From assembly GCF_026341275.1 (NCBI RefSeq), contig NZ_JAIFZO010000002.1:322361-386360 (forward strand): 64,000 nt of DNA. Direction: 5' to 3'. Shown here piece after piece: positions 46,644-55,706 of the stretch; within the stretch, counting starts at the first letter, position 1, and each line of letters opens with the position of its first letter. Both the position numbers and the translations under genes were made by a program. Under the pieces are notes generated by a model. That model was given only the letters and a program-made list of their open reading frames with translations, was not told where the DNA came from and made no database searches. This stretch comes from Streptomyces ortus (GTDB taxonomy: Bacteria > Actinomycetota > Actinomycetes > Streptomycetales > Streptomycetaceae).

Positions 46644-48164
46644 ATGCTGAGCTTCCCCGCCCCGTCCCTGTGGTGGTTCGCGTACGTGGCACTGGTGCCG
46701 TGGATCCTGCTCGTGCGCTCGGCCCCGACCGGGCGGCGCGCGGCGTACGACGGCTGGCTCGGCGGGCTCGGTTTCATGCTGGCCGTGCACCACTGGCTGC
46801 TGCCGAGCCTGCATGTCTTCACCGTCGTGATAGCGGCGCTGCTGGGCGCGCTGTGGGCGCCGTGGGGCTGGCTGGTACGCCGGTTCCTGGCCGGGGCGCC
46901 CTCGGCGGGGCGCGTGCTGGCCGCCCTGTTCGTGCTGCCCTCCGGCTGGCTGATGGTCGAACTCGTACGCTCCTGGGAGGGGTTGGGCGGCCCCTGGGGC
47001 CTGCTCGGGTCGAGCCAGTGGGAGGTGGCGCCCGCTCTGCGGCTCGCCTCGGTCGGCGGGGTGTGGCTGCTGAGCTTCCTGCTCGTGGCGGTGAACGTGG
47101 CGGTCGCCGTCCTCGTCGCCGTGCGGTCCTCCCGGGTCCCGGCGGTGGCCGGGCTCGTCGCGACGGCCGCGGCCACCTCGGCGGTCTGGGTCTGGTCCCC
47201 CCGGCCGGCGGAGGACGGCGGACGGGCCCGGATCGCCGTCGTGCAGCCCGGCGTGATCGACGGGGCGGGCGCTCCGGAGAGGCGGTTCGCACGCGAGGAG
47301 GCGCTCACCCGGAAGCTGGCAGGGCGGGACGTCGACCTGGTCGTGTGGGGCGAGAGCAGTGTCGGTTTCGACCTCGCCGACCGTGCCGACCTGGCCGACC
47401 GGCTCGCCGCGCTGTCCCGCGAGGTCGACGCCGACATCATGGTGAACGTCGACGCGCGCCGCTCGGACCGGCCGGGCATCTACAAGAGTTCCGTGCTCGT
47501 GGGTCCGCAGGGCCCGACCGGCGACCGCTACGACAAGATGCGGCTGGTGCCCTTCGGCGAGTACGTCCCGGCGCGCTCGCTCCTCGGCTGGGCGACCTCC
47601 GTGGGCAAGGCGGCGGGCGAGGACCGTATGCGCGGCACCCGGCAGGTCGTGATGAACGTCGGCGACGGACTGCGGGTGGGCCCGATGGTCTGCTTCGAGT
47701 CGGCGTTCCCCGACATCAGCCGCCATCTCGCCCGTGACGGCGCCGACGTGCTGCTCGCGCAGTCGTCGACCTCGTCGTTCCAGAGCAGCTGGGCCCCCGA
47801 GCAGCACGCCTCGCTGGCGGCGCTGCGGGCCGCGGAGACGGGCCGCCCGATGGTCCACGCGACGCTCACCGGCGTCTCGGCGGTCTACGGTCCGGGCGGC
47901 GAACGCGTCGGCTCCTGGCTCGGCACCGACGCGAGCACGTCCGCCGTGTACGAGGTGCCGCTGGCGCACGGTGTCACCCCGTACGCGCGCTTCGGCGAGT
48001 GGCCGGTGTATCTGGCCCTGCTGATCCTGGCCGCACTGGGCGCCACCGAGGGCGTACGGTCGCTGCGGCTCAGGCGGTCGAGTCGCCTCGGGGCGAGCGC
48101 TCCGTCACCGCACGCACCACCCGCTCGCACAGTTCGTGAGTCTCCAGCGCGTCCCGGGCGCTGA
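46644..48164 (+). CDS. lnt: Apolipoprotein N-acyltransferase, 5' end lost
   Basis: A 506-residue nitrilase-fold membrane enzyme that acylates lipoproteins. Hydrophobic helices fill residues 1-190; the nitrilase domain has WGESSVGF (Glu), the K-M-R block YDKMRLVPFGEY (Lys) and MVCFESAFPDISR (Cys). All three catalytic residues are in place. Homology in this frame begins upstream of the first ATG (residues ATAALAGALP precede it), inside the truncated SnoaL region, so about 20-40 N-terminal residues and the normal start are missing. The stop lies 95 bases inside the convergent Gfo/Idh gene. Confidence 0.8.
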   Translation: MLSFPAPSLWWFAYVALVPWILLVRSAPTGRRAAYDGWLGGLGFMLAVHHWLLPSLHVFTVVIAALLGALWAPWGWLVRRFLAGAPSAGRVLAALFVLPSGWLMVELVRSWEGLGGPWGLLGSSQWEVAPALRLASVGGVWLLSFLLVAVNVAVAVLVAVRSSRVPAVAGLVATAAATSAVWVWSPRPAEDGGRARIAVVQPGVIDGAGAPERRFAREEALTRKLAGRDVDLVVWGESSVGFDLADRADLADRLAALSREVDADIMVNVDARRSDRPGIYKSSVLVGPQGPTGDRYDKMRLVPFGEYVPARSLLGWATSVGKAAGEDRMRGTRQVVMNVGDGLRVGPMVCFESAFPDISRHLARDGADVLLAQSSTSSFQSSWAPEQHASLAALRAAETGRPMVHATLTGVSAVYGPGGERVGSWLGTDASTSAVYEVPLAHGVTPYARFGEWPVYLALLILAALGATEGVRSLRLRRSSRLGASAPSPHAPPARTVRESPARPGR

Positions 48165-48993
48165 GGACCTTGCCCGCGCGCACGGCGTCGAGGAAGGCGA
48201 GTACGGCCTGCTCGATGCCGCGCTGGCGGGCCACCGGAACCCAGTCGCCGCGCCGCCTGACCGTCGGTTGCCCCTTGTGGTCGATGATCTCGGAGAGGTT
48301 GACCACCTGACGCTTGGTGTCCTGCCCGGACACCTCCAGGATCTCCTCGGCGGAGCCGCTCAGCCGGTTCATCACCCCGAGTGCCGTGAACCCGTCCCCG
48401 GCCAGTTGCAGTACGACGTGGTGCAGCAGCCCGTCCTCGACCCGGGCCCGCACGGTCACGTCGTCGACCGGTCCGGGCACCAGGAACCGCAGGGTGTCCA
48501 CGACGTGGATGAAGTCGTCGAGGATCATCGTGCGGGGCTGTTCCGGCAGGCCGACGCGGTTCTTCTGCATCAGGATCAACTCGCGCGGGTGCTCGACGCA
48601 CTGCGCGTATCCGGGGGCGTGACGCCGGTTGAAACCGACGGCCAGACTGGTGTTCCGCTCCTCCGCGAGCCGCACCAGGCGCTCGGAGTCGGCGAGTTCG
48701 TACGCGATCGGCTTGTCGACGTAGGTGGGGACGCCCGCTTCGAGCAGCCGCCCCACGATCTCGGGGTGGGCGTGGGTGGGGGCGTGCACGAACGCCGCGT
48801 CGAGGTCCTGCGCGAGCAGGTGGTCGAGGTCCGTGTGCCGCCGCGCGGCCGGTACGTGCAGGCTGTCGGCGACCCTGGTGAGGGTCGCGGGCGTGCGTGT
48901 GTGCAGGTGCAGTTCGAGTCCGGGGCGGGTGGCGAGCACCGGCAGGTATGCCTTCAGCGCGATGTCGCCGAGTCCGATGCAGCCGACCTTCAC
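48070..48993 (-). CDS. Gfo/Idh/MocA-family oxidoreductase
   Basis: A 307-residue protein from GTG 48993 (GGAGGAG). VGCIGLGDIALKAYLPVLAT is the Rossmann site and YVDKPIAYELADSERLVRLA the E-K-P motif (here D-K-P) that binds NAD(P) and substrate. The C-terminal domain fits sugar or inositol dehydrogenases. Convergent with lnt, overlapping by 95 bases. Confidence 0.88.
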   Translation of the reverse strand: MKVGCIGLGDIALKAYLPVLATRPGLELHLHTRTPATLTRVADSLHVPAARRHTDLDHLLAQDLDAAFVHAPTHAHPEIVGRLLEAGVPTYVDKPIAYELADSERLVRLAEERNTSLAVGFNRRHAPGYAQCVEHPRELILMQKNRVGLPEQPRTMILDDFIHVVDTLRFLVPGPVDDVTVRARVEDGLLHHVVLQLAGDGFTALGVMNRLSGSAEEILEVSGQDTKRQVVNLSEIIDHKGQPTVRRRGDWVPVARQRGIEQAVLAFLDAVRAGKVLSARDALETHELCERVVRAVTERSPRGDSTA

Positions 48994-49207
48994 GAGGATC
49001 TCCTCCGGGGGATCACGGGTCCGGGGCACGCTCACGCCCACGTCGTCGGAAGCATACGGCGACGATGACGGCGCCGACCCCATGGCCAGGGCGTTCTTCG
49101 CACGAGGGGCGGCTCGGCGGGAGTCACGTGGACGGAACGGCGCGGGGCGCAGGCGCGGGCGCGAAATCGAGTGGGCCGGGGCATCGGTTGTCCGCGATGA
49201 TGCGGTC

Positions 49208-49720
49208 ATGACGATCGAACGCAGGGGACCCGCCACGGACGCCGGTGAGCGAGCCATGCTGGAGGGCTGGCTGGACTACCACCGGGAGACCCTCGCATGG
49301 AAGTGCGAGGGCCTGGACGACTCCCAGCTCAGGACGGCCGCGGTGCCGCCCTCCGAGCTGTCCCTGCTCGGTCTCGTCCGGCACATGGCGGACGTGGAAC
49401 GCAGCTGGTTCCGCAGGGTCCTGGTGGGCGACGACGCCGGGCCGCTCCACTACAGCGACGAGGACCGGGACGGCGAGTTCCATCTCACCGAGGCGGACAC
49501 CTGGAAGGAGGCGTACGCCACCTGGCAGGGCGAGATCGCGGTCGCCCGCCGCAACGCGGCGCCGCTCGGCCTGGACGACCTGTCCGAGGGCCGGAGCAGA
49601 TTCTCCGACAAGCCCTTCAACCTGCGGTGGATCTACACACACATGATCGAGGAGTACGCGCGCCACAACGGCCACGCCGATCTGATCCGCGAGCGCATCG
49701 ACGGGGCGACCGGCGAGTGA
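49208..49720 (+). CDS. DinB/DUF664-family protein
   Basis: A 170-residue four-helix protein of the DinB/YfiT superfamily (LVRHMADVERSWFRRVL; RWIYTHMIEEYARHNGHADL). Three histidines (VRHMADVE, HMIEEY, NGHAD) can bind a metal; actinobacterial members act as mycothiol-dependent transferases. Short leader, ATG chosen at 49208. Confidence 0.9.
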   Translation: MTIERRGPATDAGERAMLEGWLDYHRETLAWKCEGLDDSQLRTAAVPPSELSLLGLVRHMADVERSWFRRVLVGDDAGPLHYSDEDRDGEFHLTEADTWKEAYATWQGEIAVARRNAAPLGLDDLSEGRSRFSDKPFNLRWIYTHMIEEYARHNGHADLIRERIDGATGE

Positions 49721-49858
49721 GGGCGACGGAAGACGTGCGGTTGAGGCCGTTCGGCTGAGGGCAACGGGGGCGGCATCGGCCACCGGGCCTTCACCCGTGC
49801 GGGGCACACTCCGCTTGTCGGCTCCCCAAATCACGGCGGAACCAGCAGAGTTGCGCGG

Positions 49859-50335
49859 GTGCATCGATCCGCGACCACCGCAGCGCTTCTGGTCACCATG
49901 GCCGTCTCGGCGGTCTCAGCCGTCTCGGGCTGTGTGACCGTCCAGCGAACGCCTTCGCCCGCCCCGCCGTCCGCCCCGCCCCCGGTGTCGGAGCCACGCC
50001 CGGACGGCAGGGCCGAGCAACGCGTCGTGCAGGCCCCGGCCCGCGAGGCCCTGGAGCTCATCGGCCCGTCCCGCCGCCCTTCGGCATCGACGTCCGCACC
50101 GGCCCGTACGCCCCCTGCCGGCCCCGCCGCCGCTCCGGTGGCCCGGCCTCGGCAGGCCCCCGCCGAACCTCCCCGGCGCCCGGCACCCCGGCACCCCGAC
50201 CACCGGGCGGTGCCGCGACTGCCCGCGTCCGTGCCGTCGACGGGCACGGACGTGTGCGCCCTGGGCCGGACGTACGGCGGCTGGCGGGCGGACAGCCCAC
50301 AGGCGGCCATCTGCCAGGACATGTACGGCGGTTGA
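49859..50335 (+). CDS. Putative lipoprotein, Pro/Ala-rich
   Basis: A 158-residue protein from GTG 49859 with a signal peptide ending in VSAVSGC, a lipobox with Cys at residue 25. The centre is a Pro/Ala/Arg low-complexity stretch; the last 35 residues (GTDVCALGRTYGGWRADSPQ AAICQDMYGG) carry two Cys and are the likely folded part. Similar C-termini occur in streptomycete exported proteins. Function unknown. Confidence 0.75.
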   Translation: MHRSATTAALLVTMAVSAVSAVSGCVTVQRTPSPAPPSAPPPVSEPRPDGRAEQRVVQAPAREALELIGPSRRPSASTSAPARTPPAGPAAAPVARPRQAPAEPPRRPAPRHPDHRAVPRLPASVPSTGTDVCALGRTYGGWRADSPQAAICQDMYGG

Positions 50336-50390
50336 CGCCGTTGCCGCCTCCGGCGGTGGTGGAAGCACTGGGGGACGGGACCGGGGGCGT

Positions 50391-50456
50391 CAGGCAGGCA
50401 GGCAGGCAGGTAAGGCAGGAGTCTGCGGAGATATCGGAGGTGTCGGAGGGTGTCGG
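50391..50456. repeat. GGCA tetranucleotide and GGAGGTGTC repeats
   Basis: Five tandem copies of GGCA (50391-50410) are followed within 20 bases by three copies of a GGAGGTGTC-like unit (50437-50462), next to the stop of the gene at 50464. Confidence 0.6.
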
Positions 50457-50463
50457 AGGTGTC

Positions 50464-51165
50464 CTAGGGCTCCGGCTCCCCACGCGGCGGCCCCAGCGTC
50501 TCGCCTCCCGTCCCACCAGCCCCTCCTGCCGCTTCCGCCGCTCCAGGGGCTCTCCCCTGGCCCGGCCGCCTCGGCGTGGGTTCGGGTGGGCCGTCGGGGC
50601 CCTCCCGGTCCAGCCGCGACTCCAGGCGGCCGATGCCGGCCCGGATCCCGTCCCCATAGGCGTCGTCGCCGAGGACGCCCACGCCGGCCCGCGCCGCTCC
50701 CAGGTGGCCCCGGGCCGCCTCGGAGCGGCCGAGCTTCACATAGTCCGCGGCGAGGTTCAGATGCAGGGACGGGTAGAACGCGCGTACCGCGAGGGACTGG
50801 TGGTGCTCGGCGACCCGCTCGTCGGTGAGTTCGTCCGCCGCGGACAGGGCCCTCAGGTCCCAGGCGAGTTCGTCCGAGGGGTCGTCCTGCGTGTCGGCCA
50901 TGTAGTGCGCGAGTGTGCAGCGGTGGAGGGCGTCGCCCTCCTCGCCGATCTCGGCCCACAGGTCCAGGAAGCGGCCCTGGGCCTCCTCCCGGTCGCCGCC
51001 GTGGAGAAGCATGATGACCTGCCCGATCCTGGTCATCATCGCGTCCGCCGCCGCCTGCTCCTGCTGCTCCGCCACCGCGTCGCCCTCCACCCGCTCGTCC
51101 GCCGGCGGGCGCACCCGCGCCTGCCGTTGCCACCTGCCTCCGACGCTAACGGCAGGCACCGACAA
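50464..51165 (-). CDS. Hypothetical helical-repeat protein
   Basis: A 233-residue protein; the start may be GTG 51165 or the internal ATG at 51039 (MMTRIGQVIMLLHGGDREEA). Helical pairs (EAQGRFLDLWAEIGEEGDAL HRCTLAHYMAD, and SLHLNLAADYVKLGRSEAAR GHLGAARAG) look like TPR repeats. The last 50 residues are Pro/Gly/Glu low complexity. Function unknown. Confidence 0.65.
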   Translation of the reverse strand: MSVPAVSVGGRWQRQARVRPPADERVEGDAVAEQQEQAAADAMMTRIGQVIMLLHGGDREEAQGRFLDLWAEIGEEGDALHRCTLAHYMADTQDDPSDELAWDLRALSAADELTDERVAEHHQSLAVRAFYPSLHLNLAADYVKLGRSEAARGHLGAARAGVGVLGDDAYGDGIRAGIGRLESRLDREGPDGPPEPTPRRPGQGRAPGAAEAAGGAGGTGGETLGPPRGEPEP

Positions 51166-51406
51166 TCAAGCTGAGGCGGCCCCGTACGGAACTGGACCGA
51201 CGCACCGGCAACCGCCCCGCCCCGGCCAACGAGCGGGCTACCCCATCCGCCAGGGGTCGGCCCGCCCGGCCTCGACGCGCGGCTCCCCATCCCACCCCCG
51301 TGGGGGCCGCTCTCCCACCCCGCCGGGACCGGACCGGCAGGAGCAGGGCGGCCCGTCCCACCCCGGCCAGGGGTAACGTCCCGCTCCGGCCAGGGGCAGG
51401 CCGCCG

Positions 51407-52090
51407 TCAGCCGACGTTCGGGATGCGCCAGTCGATCGGCTCGTGGCCCTGCTTCGCCACCGCCTCGTCGATCTGCGTGAACGGACGCGAGCCGAAGAAC
51501 TTCTTCGCGGACAGCGGCGAGGGATGCGCACCCTTGACGACGATGTGCCGCTCCTCGTCGATGAGCGGGAGCTTCTTCTGCGCGTAGTTGCCCCACAGGA
51601 CGAACACCGCCGGGTCGGGCCGGTCGGCCACGGCCCGGATCACCGCGTCCGTGAACTTCTCCCAGCCCTTGCCCTTGTGCGAGTTGGCCTCTCCGGAGCG
51701 GACCGTCAGCACCGCGTTGAGCAGCAGGACGCCCTGCTCGGCCCACGGCATCAGATAGCCGTTGTCCGGCACCGGGTGGCCCAGCTCCTCCTTCATCTCC
51801 TTGTAGATGTTGCGCAAGGAGGGCGGCGTCTTCACCCCGGGCCGCACCGAGAAGCACAGGCCGTGGCCCTGACCCTCGCCGTGGTACGGGTCCTGTCCGA
51901 GGACGAGCACCTTCACGCGGTCGTAGGGAGTCGCGTCGAGTGCGGCGAAGACCTCGTCGCGCGGCGGGTAGACGGCCCCCTTCTCGCGCTCCTCCTCGAC
52001 GAACTCGGTGAGCTCCTTGAAGTACGGCTTCTGCAGCTCTTCGCCCAGGACGCCGCGCCAGGACTCGGGCAGCATGGCGGTGTCGGTCAC
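51407..52090 (-). CDS. ung: Uracil-DNA glycosylase
   Basis: A 227-residue family-1 enzyme that removes uracil from DNA. GQDPYHGEGQGHGLCFSV holds the water-activating Asp; LLLNAVLTVR and the HPSPLSAKKF loop with the catalytic His are intact. Length matches Ung. The start GTG 52090 has AGGAAG in front. It is monocistronic, and its gene ends 46 bases from a stem-rich region. Confidence 0.95.
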   Translation of the reverse strand: MTDTAMLPESWRGVLGEELQKPYFKELTEFVEEEREKGAVYPPRDEVFAALDATPYDRVKVLVLGQDPYHGEGQGHGLCFSVRPGVKTPPSLRNIYKEMKEELGHPVPDNGYLMPWAEQGVLLLNAVLTVRSGEANSHKGKGWEKFTDAVIRAVADRPDPAVFVLWGNYAQKKLPLIDEERHIVVKGAHPSPLSAKKFFGSRPFTQIDEAVAKQGHEPIDWRIPNVG

Positions 52091-52179
52091 GTGAACTTCC
52101 TTACAGGTGCGGTTGTTTCCGGTCCTCAGAACCTACCGCCGCCCACTGACAATCGGCCGGGATGCCGAAGACTCCCCCG

Positions 52180-53775
52180 TCACCAGCTGGGCTTGCGGGA
52201 CAACTCCCACACCATCATGATCGTCGACGGGTCGAGCGAGCGCTCGACGCCGGAGATCTCCTCACTGGCGGCGATGTACTGCTTGCCCTGCCACAGGGGG
52301 AGCAGCCGCACGTCGTCCACCAGGATGTCCTGGGCCTTCTCGAACTGCTCGACCACGTCCCCCCGGTCGCTCCGGCGGCGCGACTCGGGCAGCAGGACGT
52401 CCGTGATCTCGTGGGACTCGTAGGGCGTACCGAGCGCGTTCTGTTCGCCCACGAACGGGGCGATGAAGTTCTCGGCGTCCGGGAAGTCGGGGAACCAGCC
52501 ACGGCCGAACACGGGGTACTCGCCCTTGCGGTAGCCGGCCTCGTACGTCTTCCAGGGGCGGCCCTTGACGGTGACGCTGAACAGGCCGGTCTCGTTGAGC
52601 TGCCGCCTCAGCTCCTCGAACTCGGGCTTGGTCGTGGAGCCGTACCGGTCCGTGGTGTACCAGAGGGTGAGCGGCACCCGTTCGGAGATGCCCGCCTCCA
52701 GGAGGATCTGCCGGGCCTTGGAGGTGCTGGGGCTTCCGTAGTCGTCGAAGAAGCCGGTGGTGTGGCCGGCCAGTCCGCTCGGAACCATGGAGTAAAGTGG
52801 TTCGACGGTGTCCTTGTAGACGCTGTGGGCGATGGCCGGCCGGTCGACGACCTGCGCGACGGCCCTGCGGACCGCCGCCTTCCTGGCCCACGGGTCCTTC
52901 GGGTTGAACACCAGGTAGCGGATCTCAGTGCCCGCGCCCTCCACCAGCTGGATCTCGCCCTCGCCGCGCCGGTCCTCCAGGGCGACGACGTCCTCGGCGG
53001 CGAGTCCGCGCAGGGTGACGTCGATCTTGTGGTCCTTCAGGGAGCCGACCATGTCGTCCGAGTCCTGGAAGTACCGGATGGTGACGGCGTTGTTCTGGCG
53101 GTCGGCGGAGCCCTTGTACTTGTCGTTGCGGGCGAGCCGGGCCTCCCGCCCCTCCTTGTAGGACTCCAGGTCGTACGGTCCCGATCCGGTGACCTCGCCG
53201 CCCTCGCGCAGGGCGTCGGCCGGGTACTCCTCGGGGTCGACGATCGACATGGCGGGTGTGGCGAGCACGAACGGGAAGGTGGCGTCCGGCTTGTTGAGGC
53301 GGAAGACGACCTCGCGGTCCCCCTTCGTCTCGACCCGCGCGAGACTGCCGAGCAGGCCCGCCGGGCCACCGTCCACGGCGATCTTCCGGATGCGGTCGAT
53401 GGAGTGCTTCACGGCCTCGGCGTCGAGATCGTGCCCGTCGGAGAAGGACATCCCCTCCCGCAGCGTGCAGGTGTACGTGCGGTTGGAGTCGTCGGTGAAG
53501 CGGCAGCTCTCGGCGGCGTCGGGCTCGGGCGCGGACGCTCCGGCCGGGTAGTTGAGAAGGGTCTGGTAAATGTTGCGGAACAGCTCCCACGACCCGTCCC
53601 AGGACGCGGCCGGGTCGAGGGTGCTGGGTGCGCTGGTGGTGCCCACGACGATCGGGCCCTCGCCCTCGGAGGTGTCCGAGGAGAACGCTCCGCACCCGGT
53701 GACCAGGGATATGGAGGTGATGGACGCGATCACCGACAAGTGCCGCAGAGATCGGTTCCGCTTCAACACGCGCAC
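52180..53775 (-). CDS. Peptide-type ABC transporter substrate-binding lipoprotein
   Basis: A 531-residue extracellular solute-binding protein (family 5). The signal peptide ends in SISLVTGCG, so Cys at about residue 28 is lipidated. The core has the family's signatures: PAASWDGSWELFRNIYQTLL, the TCTLREGMSFSDGHDLDAEA block and the C-terminal VDDVRLLPLWQGKQYIAASE. The start GTG 53775 follows GAGGAGC. No permease or ATPase genes are adjacent, so it works with another system or as a receptor. Confidence 0.9.
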   Translation of the reverse strand: MRVLKRNRSLRHLSVIASITSISLVTGCGAFSSDTSEGEGPIVVGTTSAPSTLDPAASWDGSWELFRNIYQTLLNYPAGASAPEPDAAESCRFTDDSNRTYTCTLREGMSFSDGHDLDAEAVKHSIDRIRKIAVDGGPAGLLGSLARVETKGDREVVFRLNKPDATFPFVLATPAMSIVDPEEYPADALREGGEVTGSGPYDLESYKEGREARLARNDKYKGSADRQNNAVTIRYFQDSDDMVGSLKDHKIDVTLRGLAAEDVVALEDRRGEGEIQLVEGAGTEIRYLVFNPKDPWARKAAVRRAVAQVVDRPAIAHSVYKDTVEPLYSMVPSGLAGHTTGFFDDYGSPSTSKARQILLEAGISERVPLTLWYTTDRYGSTTKPEFEELRRQLNETGLFSVTVKGRPWKTYEAGYRKGEYPVFGRGWFPDFPDAENFIAPFVGEQNALGTPYESHEITDVLLPESRRRSDRGDVVEQFEKAQDILVDDVRLLPLWQGKQYIAASEEISGVERSLDPSTIMMVWELSRKPSW

Positions 53776-53869
53776 GCTCCTCGATGAGCCCCGCCAAAGT
53801 GGGCAGGACCATATCGCAGTGCCCCGCCCGTCAACCGGCGCTGCCGACGGGGCACTTGACGTGCACGAA

Positions 53870-54000
53870 CATCATTTGTTCGGTTCTTTTTGGCTCTGCG
53901 ACTCTTGTTTGGAATCTGTGCGGAACATATCCGCTTTCCGCACGAATTTTCCGTGTGGAAAACCCGTGTACGACGCAGGGTTTAAAACACCGAATTTCCT
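53870..54000. other. AT-rich intergenic island with hairpin
   Basis: Sequence between the binding-protein gene and the reductase gene is clearly lower in GC than its surroundings, with runs of T and A. GTGCGGAA (53918-53925) pairs with TTCCGCAC (53936-53943), and TTCCGTGTGGAA follows at 53950. No open frame is credible. It may hold promoter and operator sites for 53775, a terminator for the reductases, or a small RNA. Confidence 0.4.
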
Positions 54001-54011
54001 GTCGGTACCGG

Positions 54012-54770
54012 TCAGGACACGCCGGCGTTGAGGAAGATCCCGCCGTCGACCACGAGCGTCTGCCCGGTGATCCAGTCCGACTGCTCCGAGGTGAGGAAGG
54101 CGGCGGCGCCCCCGATGTCGGAGGGCACCCCGAGCCTGCCCAGCGGGTACGCCGCAGCGGCCTCCGCCTCGCGCCCCTCGTACAGGGCCTGCGCGAACTT
54201 GGTCTTGACCACGGCGGGCGCGATCGAGTTGACCCGCACCAGCGGGGCGAACTCGTGCGCCAGCTGGAGGGACAGGTTGATCATCGCGGCCTTGCTCATG
54301 CCGTACGCGCCGATGAACGGCGAGGCCGAGACCCCCGCGAGCGAGGCGATGTTGACGATCGCGCCGCCGTTCGCGCTCTGCCACGCCTTCCACGTCTGCT
54401 GGGCGAAGCCGAGCGCGGAGACGACGTTGGTCTCGAACACCTTCCGCGCCACGTTGAGGTCGAGGTCGGCGATCGGCCCGAACACCGGGTTCGTACCGGC
54501 GTTGTTGACCAGGAAGTCGACGCGGCCGAACGCCTCCATGGTGCGCTCGACGGCGACGGCCTGGTGGGTTTCGTCGTGGGCCTTGCCCGCGACACCGATG
54601 ACGCGGTCGGCGCCGAGCTGCTCGACGGCCTCCTTGAGCGCGTCCTCGTTGCGGCCGGTGATGCACACCCGGTCGCCGCGCGCGAGCAGCGCCTGTGCGA
54701 CGCCGTAGCCGATGCCGCGGCTGGCACCGGTGACGAGGGCGACCTTGCCCGAGAGTTCCACAGTGGTCAT
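54012..54770 (-). CDS. SDR-family oxidoreductase (FabG-like)
   Basis: A 252-residue NAD(P)-dependent reductase. TGASRGIGYGVA is the nucleotide site, NNAG follows, Ser of IVNIASLAG, and Tyr-x3-Lys (YGMSKAA) are all present, so it should be active. Its start ATG 54770 lies 17 bases after the second reductase gene's stop, so they form an operon. Confidence 0.9.
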   Translation of the reverse strand: MTTVELSGKVALVTGASRGIGYGVAQALLARGDRVCITGRNEDALKEAVEQLGADRVIGVAGKAHDETHQAVAVERTMEAFGRVDFLVNNAGTNPVFGPIADLDLNVARKVFETNVVSALGFAQQTWKAWQSANGGAIVNIASLAGVSASPFIGAYGMSKAAMINLSLQLAHEFAPLVRVNSIAPAVVKTKFAQALYEGREAEAAAAYPLGRLGVPSDIGGAAAFLTSEQSDWITGQTLVVDGGIFLNAGVS

Positions 54771-54786
54771 GTCCCTGTCCCCAGTC

Positions 54787-55548
54787 CTAGTTGAGCGGTC
54801 CGCCGGCCACGTACAGCACCTGGCCGGAGACGAATCCGGCGTCGTCGCCCGTGAAGAAGGCGATCGCGTTGGCGATGTCGTCCGGGTTGCCCACGCGCTG
54901 GACCGGGATCTGGGTGGCGGCGGCGGCCTGGAACTCCTCGAAGCCCATGCCGACGCGCTCGGCGGTCGCGGCGGTCATGTCCGTCACGATGAAGCCGGGC
55001 GCCACGGCGTTCGCGGTGACGCCGAACTTGCCCAGCTCGAACGCGAGGGTCTTGGTGAAGCCCTGCAGACCGGCCTTGGCGGCGGAGTAGTTGACCTGGC
55101 CGCGGTTGCCGAGCGCCGAGGACGAGGAGAGGTTGACGACCCGGCCGAACCGGGCCTCCACCATGTGCTTCTGGACGGCCCGCGTCATCAGGAAGGAGCC
55201 GCGCAGGTGCACGTTCAGGACCGTGTCCCAGTCGGACACGCTCATCTTGAACAGCAGGTTGTCGCGGAGCACGCCCGCGTTGTTCACCAGGATCGTCGGC
55301 GCCCCGAGCTCCTGGGCGACCCGCGCCACGGCGGCCTCGACCTGCGCCTCGTCGGAGACGTCGGCGCCCACCGCGATCGCCCTGCCGCCGGCGGCGGTGA
55401 TCTTCTCCACGGTGTCCTTGCACGCGGCCTCGTCGAGGTCGATCACCGCGACGGCACGGCCCTCGGCGGCCAGTCGTACGGCGGTCGCGGCGCCGATGCC
55501 GCGCGCGGCACCGGTGACTACGGCGACGCGCTGCTCAGTGGTGGACAT
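54787..55548 (-). CDS. 3-oxoacyl-ACP reductase-like SDR (FabG family)
   Basis: A 253-residue reductase from ATG 55548 (GAGGAGAACC). TGAARGIGAATAV, NNAG, Ser in NLSSSSALG and YSAAKAGLQGF (Tyr-x3-Lys) are intact, and FIVTDMTAATAERVGMGFEE is the FabG-type lid. With its partner it probably processes acyl-CoA or acyl-ACP chains. The two proteins share only the SDR core, so they are not simple duplicates. Confidence 0.9.
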   Translation of the reverse strand: MSTTEQRVAVVTGAARGIGAATAVRLAAEGRAVAVIDLDEAACKDTVEKITAAGGRAIAVGADVSDEAQVEAAVARVAQELGAPTILVNNAGVLRDNLLFKMSVSDWDTVLNVHLRGSFLMTRAVQKHMVEARFGRVVNLSSSSALGNRGQVNYSAAKAGLQGFTKTLAFELGKFGVTANAVAPGFIVTDMTAATAERVGMGFEEFQAAAATQIPVQRVGNPDDIANAIAFFTGDDAGFVSGQVLYVAGGPLN

Positions 55549-55706
55549 TGCTGGTTCTCCTCGCCCTTGGGGAAGCCCTTGAAAGACCGGACCTGCGGCT
55601 CTCACGGTACGCCCCACTGGTGAGCGACCGCTTAGTACCTTCAACGGACGAGACGCTAGAAGCCTTGGCACCCAGTGTCAACGGCAAGCGGCGCCCATGT
55701 GATCCA

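Noticed and set aside
46644..47737. Continuation of the SnoaL-type frame through lnt as a 501-residue fusion protein
   Set aside because: After about 46615 the sequence is Arg/Gly/Ala nonsense, while the overlapping phase encodes lnt with its catalytic residues.
50391..50410. GGCA repeats as a phase-variation switch
   Set aside because: They lie just past the stop of the gene at 50464 on the opposite strand and between genes, so they do not alter a reading frame.
52162..53787. Long plus-strand frame of 541 codons opposite the binding-protein gene
   Set aside because: Antisense shadow of the family-5 binding protein; low-complexity composition and no domain.
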